Part shown: one piece after another, positions 48,226-56,931 of the stretch | How the letters are laid out: each line of letters begins with the position of its first letter | How positions within the stretch are numbered: position 1 is the first letter of the stretch | NCBI GenBank assembly: GCA_019240215.1 | Contig: JAFAYQ010000017.1 | Span: 38,081-102,080, forward strand | Direction: 5' to 3' | Length of the DNA stretch: 64,000 bases | Source of the DNA: Actinomycetota bacterium | GTDB taxonomy: Bacteria > Actinomycetota > Actinomycetes > Streptosporangiales > Streptosporangiaceae | Notes under the pieces: model-generated | The model's input: only the letters and a program-made list of their open reading frames with translations | What the model was told of the DNA's origin: nothing | Database searches by the model: none | Position numbers and translations under genes: made by a program

Positions 48226-51048
48226 ATGTCGGGGTTCTTAACTCATCGTCCCATCCGGGTGGTCGCGGTGGTAGCGGCCGCGGCCGGGGCCGCACTGCTG
48301 GCGATACCGGCCGGAGCGGCCACCACCAGTCCCGCCCGAGTCAGTAAGCCCACGGCCGCCGCGGCCAGCTGCCCGTGGGTCAGCTCACACGCGCCCGTCG
48401 CCCAGCGGGTGGCGCAGCTCATGGGCCAGATGAGCGTGGCAGACGAGATCATCCTGGTCGAGGGGCACGGCACCAGCAATCCCTACGTGTTCTACATGCC
48501 GGGCATCGCATCCTTGTGCATCCCCCAACTGGGTGAGGAGGACGGCCCGAACGGCGTGGCCGACGGCCTGACCGGGGTCACCGAGCTGCCCGCCGGAGTG
48601 GCGCTGGCGGCGACCTTCGACCCGGCCCTGGCCAGCCAGTACGGCAAGGTCGTGGGGACCGAGGAGATCGGCAAGGGGGCCGCGGTCAACCTCGGCCCGA
48701 CCGTCAACATCGACCGGGACCCGCGCTGGGGCCGGTCGTTCGAGACCTACACCGAGGACCCGTACCTGAACCAGTCGCTGGCCGTCAGCGAGATCGGCGC
48801 CCTGCAGAGCACCGGCGAGATGGACCAGGTCAAGCACTTCGACGCCTACAACCAGGAGACCTACCGCAACACGCCCGCCGACGACGTCATCGTCAGCGAC
48901 CGCGTGCTGCAGGAGATCTACATGCCGGCCTTCCAGGCCGCGGTGCAGGACGCCGGCGCCGCCTCGGTGATGTGCTCGTACTCCTACATCAACGGCAACG
49001 CCGCCTGCAACAACGCCTACACCGAGACCAACGTGCTCCGGCAGCAGTGGGGCTTCCCCGGCTTCGTCACCTCGGACTACGGGGCGCTGCACGGCCTGGA
49101 CGGGGCGACCGACGGCACCGACCAGGAGCAGCCGGAAAACACCTACTACGGCACTCCGCTGGAGACCGCCGTGGAGAACGGCACGATCCCCCGCTCCACG
49201 CTGAACACGATGGTGCAGCGGATCCTCACGGAGATGTTCCGTTTTAATCTGATCTCCAAGCCGCTGACCGGATCGACGTCGGCCACCGTGACCACCCCCG
49301 CCCACCAGGCGGTCGGCACCGACGTGGCCGAGACCAGCACCACCCTGCTCAAGAACGCCGGCTCGGTGCTGCCCCTTTCGGCCACCGGCGGCGGAGGCGT
49401 GGCGGTGATCGGGCCGGCCGCGTCGGCCCAGGTGACCTACGGCGGGGGCGGCAGCGCCGCGGTGCTGCCGTCGGCCACGGTCAGCCCGCTGCAGGGCCTG
49501 CAGGCCGCGGCCGGGGCCGGCACCTCGGTGAGCTACACCCAGGGCCTGCCCACCGACACCTCGCTGCCGGCCATCCCCGCGGCCGACCTGTCCCCGGCCT
49601 ACGCGCCGACGCCGTTCGGCGGCAGCTACTCCGGGACGCTGACCGCGCCGGAAACCGGCACCTACGTGCTGGCCATCACCAACGACTGCGGCTGTTACAC
49701 GCCCACCTACCTGAGCCTGAACGGCAAGCAGTTGCTGGACGACCCGAGCACGCCGCCGGTGCACACGTACTCGGTGGCGGTCAGCCTGACCGCGGGCCAG
49801 ACCTACACCCTGGCCATCTCCGGTGACTCGGACGCGCTGACCTGGGCCACCCCGTCGGCGCTGGCCCCGGGCCTGGCCCAGGCGGCGGCCGCGGCCAAGG
49901 CGGCGAAGACGGCCGTGGTGGTGGTCTCCGACGACACCGAGTCCGAGGCCACCGACCGGCTCAGCCTGGCCCTGCCGTCGGCGCAGGACGAGCTGATCGA
50001 GGCGGTGGCGGCGGCCAACCCGCACACGGTGGTGGTGATCGACGCGGGCGCGCCGGTGACCATGCCGTGGCTCAGCCAGGTGGCCGGCGTGGTCGACGCC
50101 TGGTACCCGGGCCAGTCCAGCGGCACCGCGCTGGCCAGCGTGCTGTTCGGCCGGACCAACCCGAGCGGGCACCTGCCGGTCACGTTCCCGCAGAGCCTGG
50201 CCCAGGTGCCGGCCTCGACCACGGCCCAGTTCCCCGGCAACGGCACCACCGTGCAGTACTCCGAGGGCCTGGACGTCGGGTACCGGTGGTACAACGCCCA
50301 GGACCTGGCGCCGTTGTTCCCGTTCGGGTACGGGCTGTCCTACACCTCGTTCCGGTACAGCGGCCTGCGGGTCACCGGGGCGGTCCAGGGCACCCAGGAC
50401 GTGCGGGTCAGCGCGACCGTGACCAACACCGGGAGCCGGGCCGGGGCGGACGTGGCCCAGCTGTACGTGACGTTCCCGGCGTCGGCCGGTGAGCCGCCCC
50501 GGCAGCTCAAGGGCTTCCAGCGGGTCGATCTGGCCCCTGGGCGGTCCGAGCGCGTTCGGTTCACGCTGACCCCGTCCGACCTGCAGTGGTTCGACACCTC
50601 GGCCCCGGGGGCGAGCGCCACCGGCGGCGGCTGGAGCCAGTCGGCGGGCGCCTACCAGGTGTACGTGGGCGACTCCTCGGCGCTGGCCGGGCTGCCGCTG
50701 CGCGGCGGGTTCGCGGTCACCTCGACCCCGGGCGCCCGCCAGGTGACGGTCAGCGCGCCCAGCACGGTGACGGCCGGCCAGCCGTTCACGGTCAAGGTGA
50801 CGCTGACCGCGGCCGGGGACCAGACCCTGTACGGGCCGCGGATCACGCTGCAGCTGCCGCAAGGCTGGACCGCGCGTCCGGCCGAAGCCAGGCTCGGGGT
50901 GGTGCGGCCCGGGCAGGCGCCGGTGGCGACGTTCACGGTGACGCCGCCGTCCTACGCGCCCAACAGCAGCCAGGTGGTGCACGCCACCGCCGACCTGGGC
51001 GGGTCCGACACCCGCGAGGCCGGGGTGAGCGTGACCGTCGGCGGCTGA
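48226..51048 (+). CDS. Secreted glycoside hydrolase family 3 (beta-glucosidase/xylosidase type)
   Basis: The 940-residue enzyme has a signal peptide (residues 1-36, cleavage near AGA-ATT) and an N-terminal TIM barrel with NIDRDPRWGRSFETYTEDPY, QVKHFDAYNQE and the nucleophile in GFVTSDYGALHG (Asp about 284). A PA14-like insert (about 460-570, TAPETGTYVLAITNDCGCY) sits in the C-terminal alpha/beta domain, which has DTESEATDRLSLALP. An Fn3-like domain (about 710-820) and a C-terminal NEW3-type beta domain (about 840-940) follow. ATG 48226 has GGAGGTG 5 bases upstream. It is next to a sugar transporter, suggesting saccharide use. Confidence 0.92.
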   Translation: MSGFLTHRPIRVVAVVAAAAGAALLAIPAGAATTSPARVSKPTAAAASCPWVSSHAPVAQRVAQLMGQMSVADEIILVEGHGTSNPYVFYMPGIASLCIPQLGEEDGPNGVADGLTGVTELPAGVALAATFDPALASQYGKVVGTEEIGKGAAVNLGPTVNIDRDPRWGRSFETYTEDPYLNQSLAVSEIGALQSTGEMDQVKHFDAYNQETYRNTPADDVIVSDRVLQEIYMPAFQAAVQDAGAASVMCSYSYINGNAACNNAYTETNVLRQQWGFPGFVTSDYGALHGLDGATDGTDQEQPENTYYGTPLETAVENGTIPRSTLNTMVQRILTEMFRFNLISKPLTGSTSATVTTPAHQAVGTDVAETSTTLLKNAGSVLPLSATGGGGVAVIGPAASAQVTYGGGGSAAVLPSATVSPLQGLQAAAGAGTSVSYTQGLPTDTSLPAIPAADLSPAYAPTPFGGSYSGTLTAPETGTYVLAITNDCGCYTPTYLSLNGKQLLDDPSTPPVHTYSVAVSLTAGQTYTLAISGDSDALTWATPSALAPGLAQAAAAAKAAKTAVVVVSDDTESEATDRLSLALPSAQDELIEAVAAANPHTVVVIDAGAPVTMPWLSQVAGVVDAWYPGQSSGTALASVLFGRTNPSGHLPVTFPQSLAQVPASTTAQFPGNGTTVQYSEGLDVGYRWYNAQDLAPLFPFGYGLSYTSFRYSGLRVTGAVQGTQDVRVSATVTNTGSRAGADVAQLYVTFPASAGEPPRQLKGFQRVDLAPGRSERVRFTLTPSDLQWFDTSAPGASATGGGWSQSAGAYQVYVGDSSALAGLPLRGGFAVTSTPGARQVTVSAPSTVTAGQPFTVKVTLTAAGDQTLYGPRITLQLPQGWTARPAEARLGVVRPGQAPVATFTVTPPSYAPNSSQVVHATADLGGSDTREAGVSVTVGG

Positions 51049-51055
51049 CCACGCC

Positions 51056-51090
51056 GGAGCCCGGCCCCTGGTGAACGGGGGCCGGGCTCC
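51056..51090. terminator. Bidirectional terminator-like hairpin between GH3 and MFS genes
   Basis: GGAGCCCGGCCCC (51056-51068) is the exact reverse complement of 51078-51090; the 9-base loop is TGGTGAACG. It lies 7 bases after the GH3 stop and 15 bases from the convergent transporter stop. Confidence 0.75.
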
Positions 51091-51104
51091 TGGTTGGGCG
51101 CGGT

Positions 51105-52610
51105 CTAGGTGGTGACCGGGGTGGGAGCGGCGCCGGCGCCGCCCAGCGGGCCCTGCTTGGCGGCCTTGTCGAAGAGCCCGATGACGTCTTCGACCGGCAG
51201 CCCCTTGGTCTCGGGCAGGAACTTCCAGATGAACACGATGGCCAGCGCGCACAACCCGGCGAACACGACCAGGACTCCGGCCAGGCTGATGGCGTTCTGG
51301 GACACCGGGAAGATCTCGATCAGGAGGAAGTTGGCCAGCCAGTCGAACATGGCCGCGATGGCCGCGGCCTGACCGCGGACCGCGGTCGGGAACACCTCGC
51401 CCTGCAGGGTCCAGCCGGTGCCGCCGACGCCGATGGCGAACGAGGCGATGAAGCCGTCCAGGCCGATCATGATGACCGCCAGCCGCCAGTTGCCGGCCGG
51501 GACGATGACCAGGCCCGCGGCGGCGACCAGGGCAAACGCGATCATGCCGGCGTAGCCGCCCATGGAGAGCTTGCGCCGGCCGAACTTGTCGATCCAGCGG
51601 AACCCGAGATAGGTGGAGGCGACGTTCACCGCGGTCATGATCGCGGTCACTTCCACGCCGGCCACGGTCGTCTTGACCAGGGTGGCGTGGGCGCCGGAGA
51701 AGATCGGCCCGAGCAGGTGGGGCCCGTAGTAGAGCGGCACGTTGATGCCGGTGATCTGCTGGAAGATGAAGAAAACGCAGACCACGATCAGGGCCCGGCG
51801 GACGCCCGGGGTCCAGTTCTTGCGGCGCTGCTCCCGGCTCTGGCCGCCCTCGATGCTCTCGATGGTCTGGGCCGCGGACCGGATGTCCTCGTCGCTGACG
51901 TCGTGCACCCCGAGGATGCCCAGGGCGTCACGGGCCTTGTCGTACTTACCGTGCCGCAGCAGCCAGCGCGGCGACTCCGGCATCGAGGTGCGCAGGGCCA
52001 GGCCGAGCAGAGCGGGGACAGCGCCGAGGCCGAGGATCAGCCGCCAGCCGACCGAGGCGGCCGAGTTGGGCCAGACCCCGAAGATGAGGATGGCGATGAG
52101 GTAGGCGACCAGGATGCCGACCGTGATCATCCACTGCTGCAGCAGCGACAGCGAGCCGCGCTTGTCCTTGGGGGCGTACTCGGCGATGTAGGCGGTGGCG
52201 ATGGCCGAGTCGGCCCCGATGGCCAGGCCGATCAGCGTGCGCGCGGCCAGCAGGACGGCGGCGTCCGGGGTGATCGCGGACAGGATCGAGCCCAGGGCGT
52301 AGATGCCAGCGTCGGCGATCAGCAGGCCCTTGCGGCCGAACCGGTCGGCGATGGGCCCGGCCGCGATCGCGCCGGCCGCCGCGCCCAGCGAGGCGCCGGA
52401 CACCAGGTAGCCCTCGGCCAGCCCCTTGAGGTTGTAGGGCACGAAGTTCAGGGCCGACCCGATGTTGGAGGTGTCATAGCCGAACAGGAACCCGCCCAGC
52501 GTGGCCAGCAGTGTCAGCCGGAACAGGAAGGCGGTGGATTTCTGACCGTCCAGCGCGCTGAGCACGCTGTTCCCGGTGCCTCTACCGGCACCTGGGGCAG
52601 GTTGTGCCAT
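51105..52610 (-). CDS. Sugar porter-family MFS transporter
   Basis: The 501-residue protein has 12 membrane segments and sugar-porter signatures: GGFLFGYDTSNIGSAL in segment 1, DRFGRKG between 2 and 3, MPESPRWLL in the central loop, QQITGINVPLYYGP in segment 7, DKFGRRKLS, and LPETKGLPVEDV at the C-terminus. It should be a proton-coupled or facilitative sugar carrier. ATG 52610 is chosen for AGGGAG 8 bases upstream; GTG 52637 with AGGAGG further off is an alternative. It is convergent with the secreted GH3 enzyme and may import its product. Confidence 0.92.
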   Translation of the reverse strand: MAQPAPGAGRGTGNSVLSALDGQKSTAFLFRLTLLATLGGFLFGYDTSNIGSALNFVPYNLKGLAEGYLVSGASLGAAAGAIAAGPIADRFGRKGLLIADAGIYALGSILSAITPDAAVLLAARTLIGLAIGADSAIATAYIAEYAPKDKRGSLSLLQQWMITVGILVAYLIAILIFGVWPNSAASVGWRLILGLGAVPALLGLALRTSMPESPRWLLRHGKYDKARDALGILGVHDVSDEDIRSAAQTIESIEGGQSREQRRKNWTPGVRRALIVVCVFFIFQQITGINVPLYYGPHLLGPIFSGAHATLVKTTVAGVEVTAIMTAVNVASTYLGFRWIDKFGRRKLSMGGYAGMIAFALVAAAGLVIVPAGNWRLAVIMIGLDGFIASFAIGVGGTGWTLQGEVFPTAVRGQAAAIAAMFDWLANFLLIEIFPVSQNAISLAGVLVVFAGLCALAIVFIWKFLPETKGLPVEDVIGLFDKAAKQGPLGGAGAAPTPVTT

Positions 52611-52757
52611 ACCAAAAGCTCCCTTGCTGTCAGTCACGGCGGCTAACCCCTCCTTCCCGCCCAGAAGCGCTATGAACATGACAGTGAGCACCACTTCCCC
52701 CGCAGGTCGCAGCGGTCACAGGGGTGGCGGGAGGCCAGGGAGTCTGGGCTGGCGGGC

Positions 52758-53663
52758 TCAGGCGGCGGTGAACGACAGCACCAGGCGGTCGGAGACCGGG
52801 CGGTAGCCGAGGCGCTGGTAGAGGGCGTTGCTGGTGGGGTTGGCGAGGTCGGTGAACAGCACCACCTCACGGGCGCCGGCCACCCGGGCCGCCTGGCTGA
52901 CCGCGACCGTGACCGCGCCCCCGTAGCCCTTACCGCGCTGGCCTAGCGGAGTGTAGACCGGGGCGACGCGGGCCATCGCGCCGAGCACCCGGGTGCGGGC
53001 GGCGGTGGCGACCAGCTCGCCGCCGATCTCCCAGACCAGCTGACCGCCGTAAGCCAGGCGGGCGTCGACGGCCGGGCCGCCCGACCCGCGGGCGGCCGTG
53101 TCCGCTTCGCGCTCGAAGGCTTCGTACCAGTCGATCAGCTGGTCGCGGTCGGCGGCGGCGGCCACCCGGGCCCGGCCCGGCGGCGCGGCGGGCGGGGTCA
53201 GTTCGGCCAGCCGGAACAGGCGCTGGCGCTGGTACACCTGGGCGGTGGCGGCCGGGCGCCACTGGGCGGCGAACGTCTGGGCGGCTTCCGGGGCGCCGTT
53301 GACGCCGGTCAGCGGGCGGTCCTGACTCAGCAGGTGGACGGCCAGGCCGACGGCGGTGGCCTCGCTCATCGGGCTGAGCACGACCGGCCAGCCGGGGCTG
53401 TGCACGAAGGCGGCGACCGGGCTGGCCGAGCCGGCCGTGCGGGTGGCCGAGTCGGCGGCGGCGGAGGGCGGGCCGGCGGCGGCGGTGGGCGGGCCGGCGG
53501 CGGGCAGCCAGCCGAACAGCGGGGTCTTCTCCGGCGGGGGCGCGGCCCTGCTCACACTGTCGGCGATCGACAGCAGCACGGTGTTCTCGACCGGGTCGGC
53601 CGTCAGGTAATCGCCCGCCGCGGCCACGAACTCGGCCGCGTCGGTGGTGGTGCGCCAGCTCAT
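52758..53663 (-). CDS. GNAT N-acetyltransferase
   Basis: The 301-residue protein has a variable N-terminal half with an Ala/Pro/Ser-rich insert (about 55-85, near-duplicate AAAGPP units) and a C-terminal GNAT domain. The acetyl-CoA loop is PLGQRGKGYGGAVT and the final strand is NPTSNALYQRLGYRPV. The substrate is unknown. Its ATG overlaps the serpin stop (TGATG), so the two are co-translated; acetylation of the serpin or its target is possible but unsupported. Confidence 0.8.
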   Translation of the reverse strand: MSWRTTTDAAEFVAAAGDYLTADPVENTVLLSIADSVSRAAPPPEKTPLFGWLPAAGPPTAAAGPPSAAADSATRTAGSASPVAAFVHSPGWPVVLSPMSEATAVGLAVHLLSQDRPLTGVNGAPEAAQTFAAQWRPAATAQVYQRQRLFRLAELTPPAAPPGRARVAAAADRDQLIDWYEAFEREADTAARGSGGPAVDARLAYGGQLVWEIGGELVATAARTRVLGAMARVAPVYTPLGQRGKGYGGAVTVAVSQAARVAGAREVVLFTDLANPTSNALYQRLGYRPVSDRLVLSFTAA

Positions 53664-54889
53664 CAGCCGGTACTGGGCCGGGCGACCTGGCCGAGGAACA
53701 GCGGCAGGCCGGTGCTGGTGTCGGTGATCGCGAACAGGAACGGCCGGTCGACGGTGAACGGGATCGGGTCGGGGCCGCGGCGGATCGCCATCGCCCGCAT
53801 CCCGATCGCGGTCGCGGCGGCCGCTTCGGTGCCCTGCTCGTCGACGTCGATGTAGGCCTGGTGAACGACCTCGTTGATCAGCAGCCGTTCGGCGCGGGTG
53901 ATGCCGGTGAAGTCGGCGGCGTCGGTGAAGGCGTCGCGCACACCGAGCTGGCGCAGCACCGGGATCAGCGGGGCCCGGGTCCGCTGGCGGAACTTGGGCA
54001 GCGCCAGCGCCACGCTCTGCCGCTCGGCGGCCAGCAGCGGGTCCAGCCCGGGCGGGGCCAGCTCGGTGAGCGGCCCGTCGGGGAGCACGATCGCCATCGC
54101 CAGCGCGGTGCTGCCCGGCTGATCCTTGTACGGCAGCAGCACCGCCTGGTAGCCGTCCCCGCGCAGGTAGGGCAGGCTGGCGGTGCGGTGCATGGTCGGG
54201 ACCCGGATCGGGTCGCCGTCGGCTGGATGGAACGGGGCGTCGCGGGTGTCGCTGGCGGCGAACGGGAACGCCCACCGGGCCTTGAGGTAGACCGCGTTGG
54301 CGAGCACCAGCCGGGTGTCGGCGGTGACCGCGTCGGCCCCCAGCAGGTTGGTGATCTTGCCCGCCGTCTGGTCGGCGATCAGGTCGTTGATCTCGGCCCG
54401 GGCCTGCTGGGGGGCGCCGCGGAAGTCGGTCTCGCGCACGATGGCCGCCCCCGCATCCCGCACCTGGTCGCGGTAGGCGGCCTCGAGGGGCAGCCCGGCC
54501 TGCAGCCAGAGGCTGTTGGGGGCGCGGAAGGTGGCCGGGGTGCCGCTGTCGGCCGGAGTGGGGCGGCCGGGCCGGCTGGCCGGATCGCCGGCGCCCCCGT
54601 CGGCCGGAGCGGCGCCCCCGGCCGACTGGACCACGCCGGACAGCAGCCGCAGGCCGTCCTCGGCGGCCGTCGCCGGGTCGCCCCCGCCATCGAGGTGAAG
54701 GGCGGCCACCAGCTGGTCGGCGGTGCTCCCACGGGCCCCGAGCAGCGCCAGCTCGAGGGCGGCGGCGACGCTGGACGGCGAGAACACCAGGTCCTGGCCG
54801 GCCGCGGCCAGCTGCCGGTACAGGTCGACCCCGAACGCGTCAGCCGCAGCGGCCGCCTGCGGACGCTGCGCAATCCCCTTTTCGGTCAT
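53663..54889 (-). CDS. Bacterial serpin (serine protease inhibitor)
   Basis: The 408-residue serpin traps proteases by loop insertion. The core shows LVFSPSSVAAALELALLGAR, LVLANAVYLKARWAFPF, LLINEVVHQAYIDVDEQGTE and FTVDRPFLFAITD. The hinge EQGTEAAAAT (about 352-361) is a consensus inhibitory hinge (Gly P15, Thr P14, Ala-rich P12-P9), so it should be inhibitory. Counting 17 from the hinge Glu places Met at P1 and Ala at P1', although the distal loop is about five residues longer than in alpha-1-antitrypsin, so P1 could be a nearby Arg. No signal peptide is seen, implying a cytoplasmic target. A Gly/Ala/Pro insert lies at about 90-120. Confidence 0.9.
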   Translation of the reverse strand: MTEKGIAQRPQAAAAADAFGVDLYRQLAAAGQDLVFSPSSVAAALELALLGARGSTADQLVAALHLDGGGDPATAAEDGLRLLSGVVQSAGGAAPADGGAGDPASRPGRPTPADSGTPATFRAPNSLWLQAGLPLEAAYRDQVRDAGAAIVRETDFRGAPQQARAEINDLIADQTAGKITNLLGADAVTADTRLVLANAVYLKARWAFPFAASDTRDAPFHPADGDPIRVPTMHRTASLPYLRGDGYQAVLLPYKDQPGSTALAMAIVLPDGPLTELAPPGLDPLLAAERQSVALALPKFRQRTRAPLIPVLRQLGVRDAFTDAADFTGITRAERLLINEVVHQAYIDVDEQGTEAAAATAIGMRAMAIRRGPDPIPFTVDRPFLFAITDTSTGLPLFLGQVARPSTG

Positions 54890-55080
54890 GGCACTCTCCT
54901 CCGGCGCTCAGCTCCATCACACCACGCCCTGGCCGGCAGACGCCCCGTCAGGGCCGGGCGCGCGCGGCCGGGGGAAGGCCATGGTGCACTATCGGCGGCA
55001 GACGTATTTTTCCAGGCTGAAATGGCTGCGTGCCGCACTCGGCGTTCCCGTTTTCCGTCCCGTACACACCACTCGTAATA

Positions 55081-55129
55081 ACGATTAACACGGCGATTAA
55101 CATTCAGCTTTCGCGATTCACATAAATCG
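55081..55129. promoter_or_regulatory. Cluster of CGATT motifs about 200 bases upstream of the serpin
   Basis: The direct repeats CGATTAACA (55081-55089 and 55093-55101) are 12 bases apart. They are followed by the dyad GCGATT-CACATA-AATCGC (55112-55129). This resembles a multi-site operator. Which gene it serves is uncertain; the serpin is the nearest downstream gene on the minus strand. Confidence 0.45.
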
Positions 55130-55477
55130 CCCTCCCTGATCGGCGGCTTTATGGGATTGCAGGGGAGTTGTCGCTTCAATCAATGCTCACGGCTAAGCGG
55201 CGATCACACCGAGTGGGCAAAGAGGTAAAGAAGGGCGCCGAGTTCTGGCGGTCAAGGACTTCTTCTGGGGCGAAAAGCTCTGATGGGACCGGAGTTTCTC
55301 GAGGGCTGAGGCTAGGCGGGAGCTTGGGGCGGCCGGGGCCGCGGTGCACTGTGGGAGTCCGGGGCCGGCAGGTGCAGGGGATTGGAGTTCGGGAGCGGGG
55401 CGGATCCGAGCGGGCTACGGATGCGCGCAGGACGGAGCCAGGGGTAAACGAGGTCCCGGCAAGCTCTGGAGACGGAC

Positions 55478-55583
55478 CGTTGCGTATTGCGGGGCGCGGG
55501 AGACGCGCCGGTGCCGATCGCGCGGCCCTGGGCGCGGGCTGGTGTGGATTGCGTTTCTCGCCAGACGCAACGTTGCGTATTGC
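55478..55583 (+). repeat. Direct repeat CGTTGCGTATTGC
   Basis: The 13-mer occurs at 55478-55490 and 55571-55583. The second copy is part of the 14-base palindrome ACGCAACGTTGCGT (55565-55578). It is too short to assign a function. Confidence 0.6.
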
Positions 55584-56100
55584 TGAGCGTCGGAGAGCCG
55601 GGTTTCACGGGGGGCCGGCTCGGGGCCCGCGAGGCCGGAGCGTGCGGCGTCGGAGACTACGGGCAGCGAGAGGCCCGGGACTTGCGACCTCGCGCCGGGC
55701 CGGGCGTGGCGGGCTGGGGACGGTGGCCCGGGACGCCGTGGCGGGATACGGGGCCGCCGAGCAGGTGGGGGGCCAGTGGGGCGGCCTGGCCGGGGTGAGC
55801 GGGGCGGCCGGCGTGCCGGCCTGACGAGATGGCCTCGGCGTCGTGGCTCAGGATGGAGGCGTAGCGCCCCGGACCTGGCGAAGGGTCGCTGAGGTGGGGC
55901 TTTGCTGGACTCGGGGCCGGGTCTGGTGCGGTGAGCTGGGCGCGAGTCACCCGGTGGCGGGAGGGCCGAGCGGGCTTCGGGGCGGGTGGGCCACGGGTTC
56001 AGCGGGGGGGGCGGCGGCCGGGTTCGAGGCCGGGGCCGGTGCGGGGGGGCCCGAGCGGAGTGGGGGCCGACGCGAGGTAGGGCCGACGCGAGGTAGGGGC

Positions 56101-56145
56101 CCGAGCGTGGCGGGGCCCGAGCGTGGCGGGGCCCGAGCGTGGCGG
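56101..56145 (+). repeat. 15-base tandem repeat
   Basis: CCGAGCGTGGCGGGG is repeated three times without change, within a longer G-rich tract (56040-56260) carrying related CCGAGCGGGGC and CCGACGCGAGGT units. The runs of four or more G could form quadruplex structures. Confidence 0.75.
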
Positions 56146-56366
56146 GGGCGAGCGGGGCGGGGGCGAGCGGGGCGGGGGCCCGAGCGGGGCGGGGGGCCGA
56201 CGCGAGGTGGGGCCGGATGCGAGGTGGGGCCGGGCGACGCGCGGCCGGGCCGCCCGGTGCGGAGTCTCACCTGGATTTACTGAACAGCCTTTAATTAGAG
56301 CAATTTATACTCGGGTATTTATTTATCTCAGCTGCTGCGGGCGGGGCCGAGGGGGCGCTGGGCAGC

Positions 56367-56492
56367 AAAAAGGCGCCTGCACGGCACCGTGGGCCTGGTC
56401 GGGCACGACGGGCTGCGGACCGTCCGGCTGGGGGGGGAAGCCAGACGGTCCGCAGCCAGGCGTGACCTAGCTACGATGCGAGCAGGCGCCTT
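56367..56492 (-). ncRNA. Candidate structured small RNA with intrinsic terminator
   Basis: On the minus strand an outer stem AAGGCGCCTGC (56492-56482) pairs perfectly with GCAGGCGCCTT (56380-56370), followed by a T tract (56371-56367). Inside, GGCTGCGGACCGTC (minus 56457-56444) pairs with GACGGTCCGCAGCC (56424-56411), capped by a 4-bp GGCT/AGCC stem and a C-rich loop. Two asymmetric internal regions of 24-30 bases separate the stems. No open frame or protein similarity is seen. The closing stem, internal bubble, terminal hairpin and T tract suggest an independent RNA of about 126 nt; the family is not recognised. Confidence 0.5.
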
Positions 56493-56494
56493 GT

Positions 56495-56514
56495 GGTCAC
56501 CTGGATGAGTGACC
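56495..56514. promoter_or_regulatory. Short dyad next to the candidate RNA
   Basis: GGTCAC (56495-56500) and GTGACC (56509-56514) flank CTGGATGA. It directly abuts the 5' side of the candidate minus-strand RNA and could be an operator or part of its leader. Confidence 0.35.
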
Positions 56515-56931
56515 AGCTAACGCCGGTAAACCGGTTTGACACGCGCCCTTCTTGAAGCCCCGCTCTGGGCTGCAATGCTTTGCACGCGCCGTATTAATTA
56601 AACCACATTCCCGCGATGACTCAGTACGCTACTGCAGCGTAACTCCCGCTGCAACCGCATCTCAGGGAATTAACGAAGCGACTTTTTCTGGCTGATTTTC
56701 TTAGCACGGGTGGCGTAGTGGTCCGGGAGTTTTTGTCATCGAGTGAGTCGTCGCTGGCGGGCGGATCCACCACATCGGGGCAGGCTATCTCTTACAGCAT
56801 GTAACGGGCTTATGTCCTTTCTGTCACTGGAAAGTCCGCTGTCAGCGCTCCGGAACCCGTCTGCCGGGTCTAACGTCAGACATGTGCAGGCAGTCGGACG
56901 GCGGCACGCTGGCGGGGACGGAGCCTCAACG

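Larger units (their letters stand above)
54890..56366. other. Gene-poor spacer upstream of the serpin, with G-rich repeats
   Basis: No gene is recognised in about 1.5 kb. 54890-55170 is relatively AT-rich and holds the likely serpin promoter region with CGATT motifs. 55300-56280 is G-rich on the + strand, with the 13-mer CGTTGCGTATTGC twice and a 15-base tandem repeat at 56101-56145. 56283-56335 is an AT-rich patch. Open frames such as 55168-55824 translate to Arg/Gly-rich sequence with no domain character and are not annotated. Confidence 0.6.

Noticed and set aside
48385..51252. 955-residue open frame opposite the GH3 gene
   Set aside because: Mirror frame; GH3 motifs, signal peptide and ribosome site support the + strand gene.
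55168..55824. Possible 218-residue gene upstream of the serpin
   Set aside because: Arg/Gly-rich translation, no ribosome site, internal DNA repeats, and no family recognised.
56367..56492. Reading the structured element as SRP RNA, tmRNA or RNase P RNA
   Set aside because: None of the conserved core sequences of these RNAs is present and the size does not match tmRNA or RNase P.
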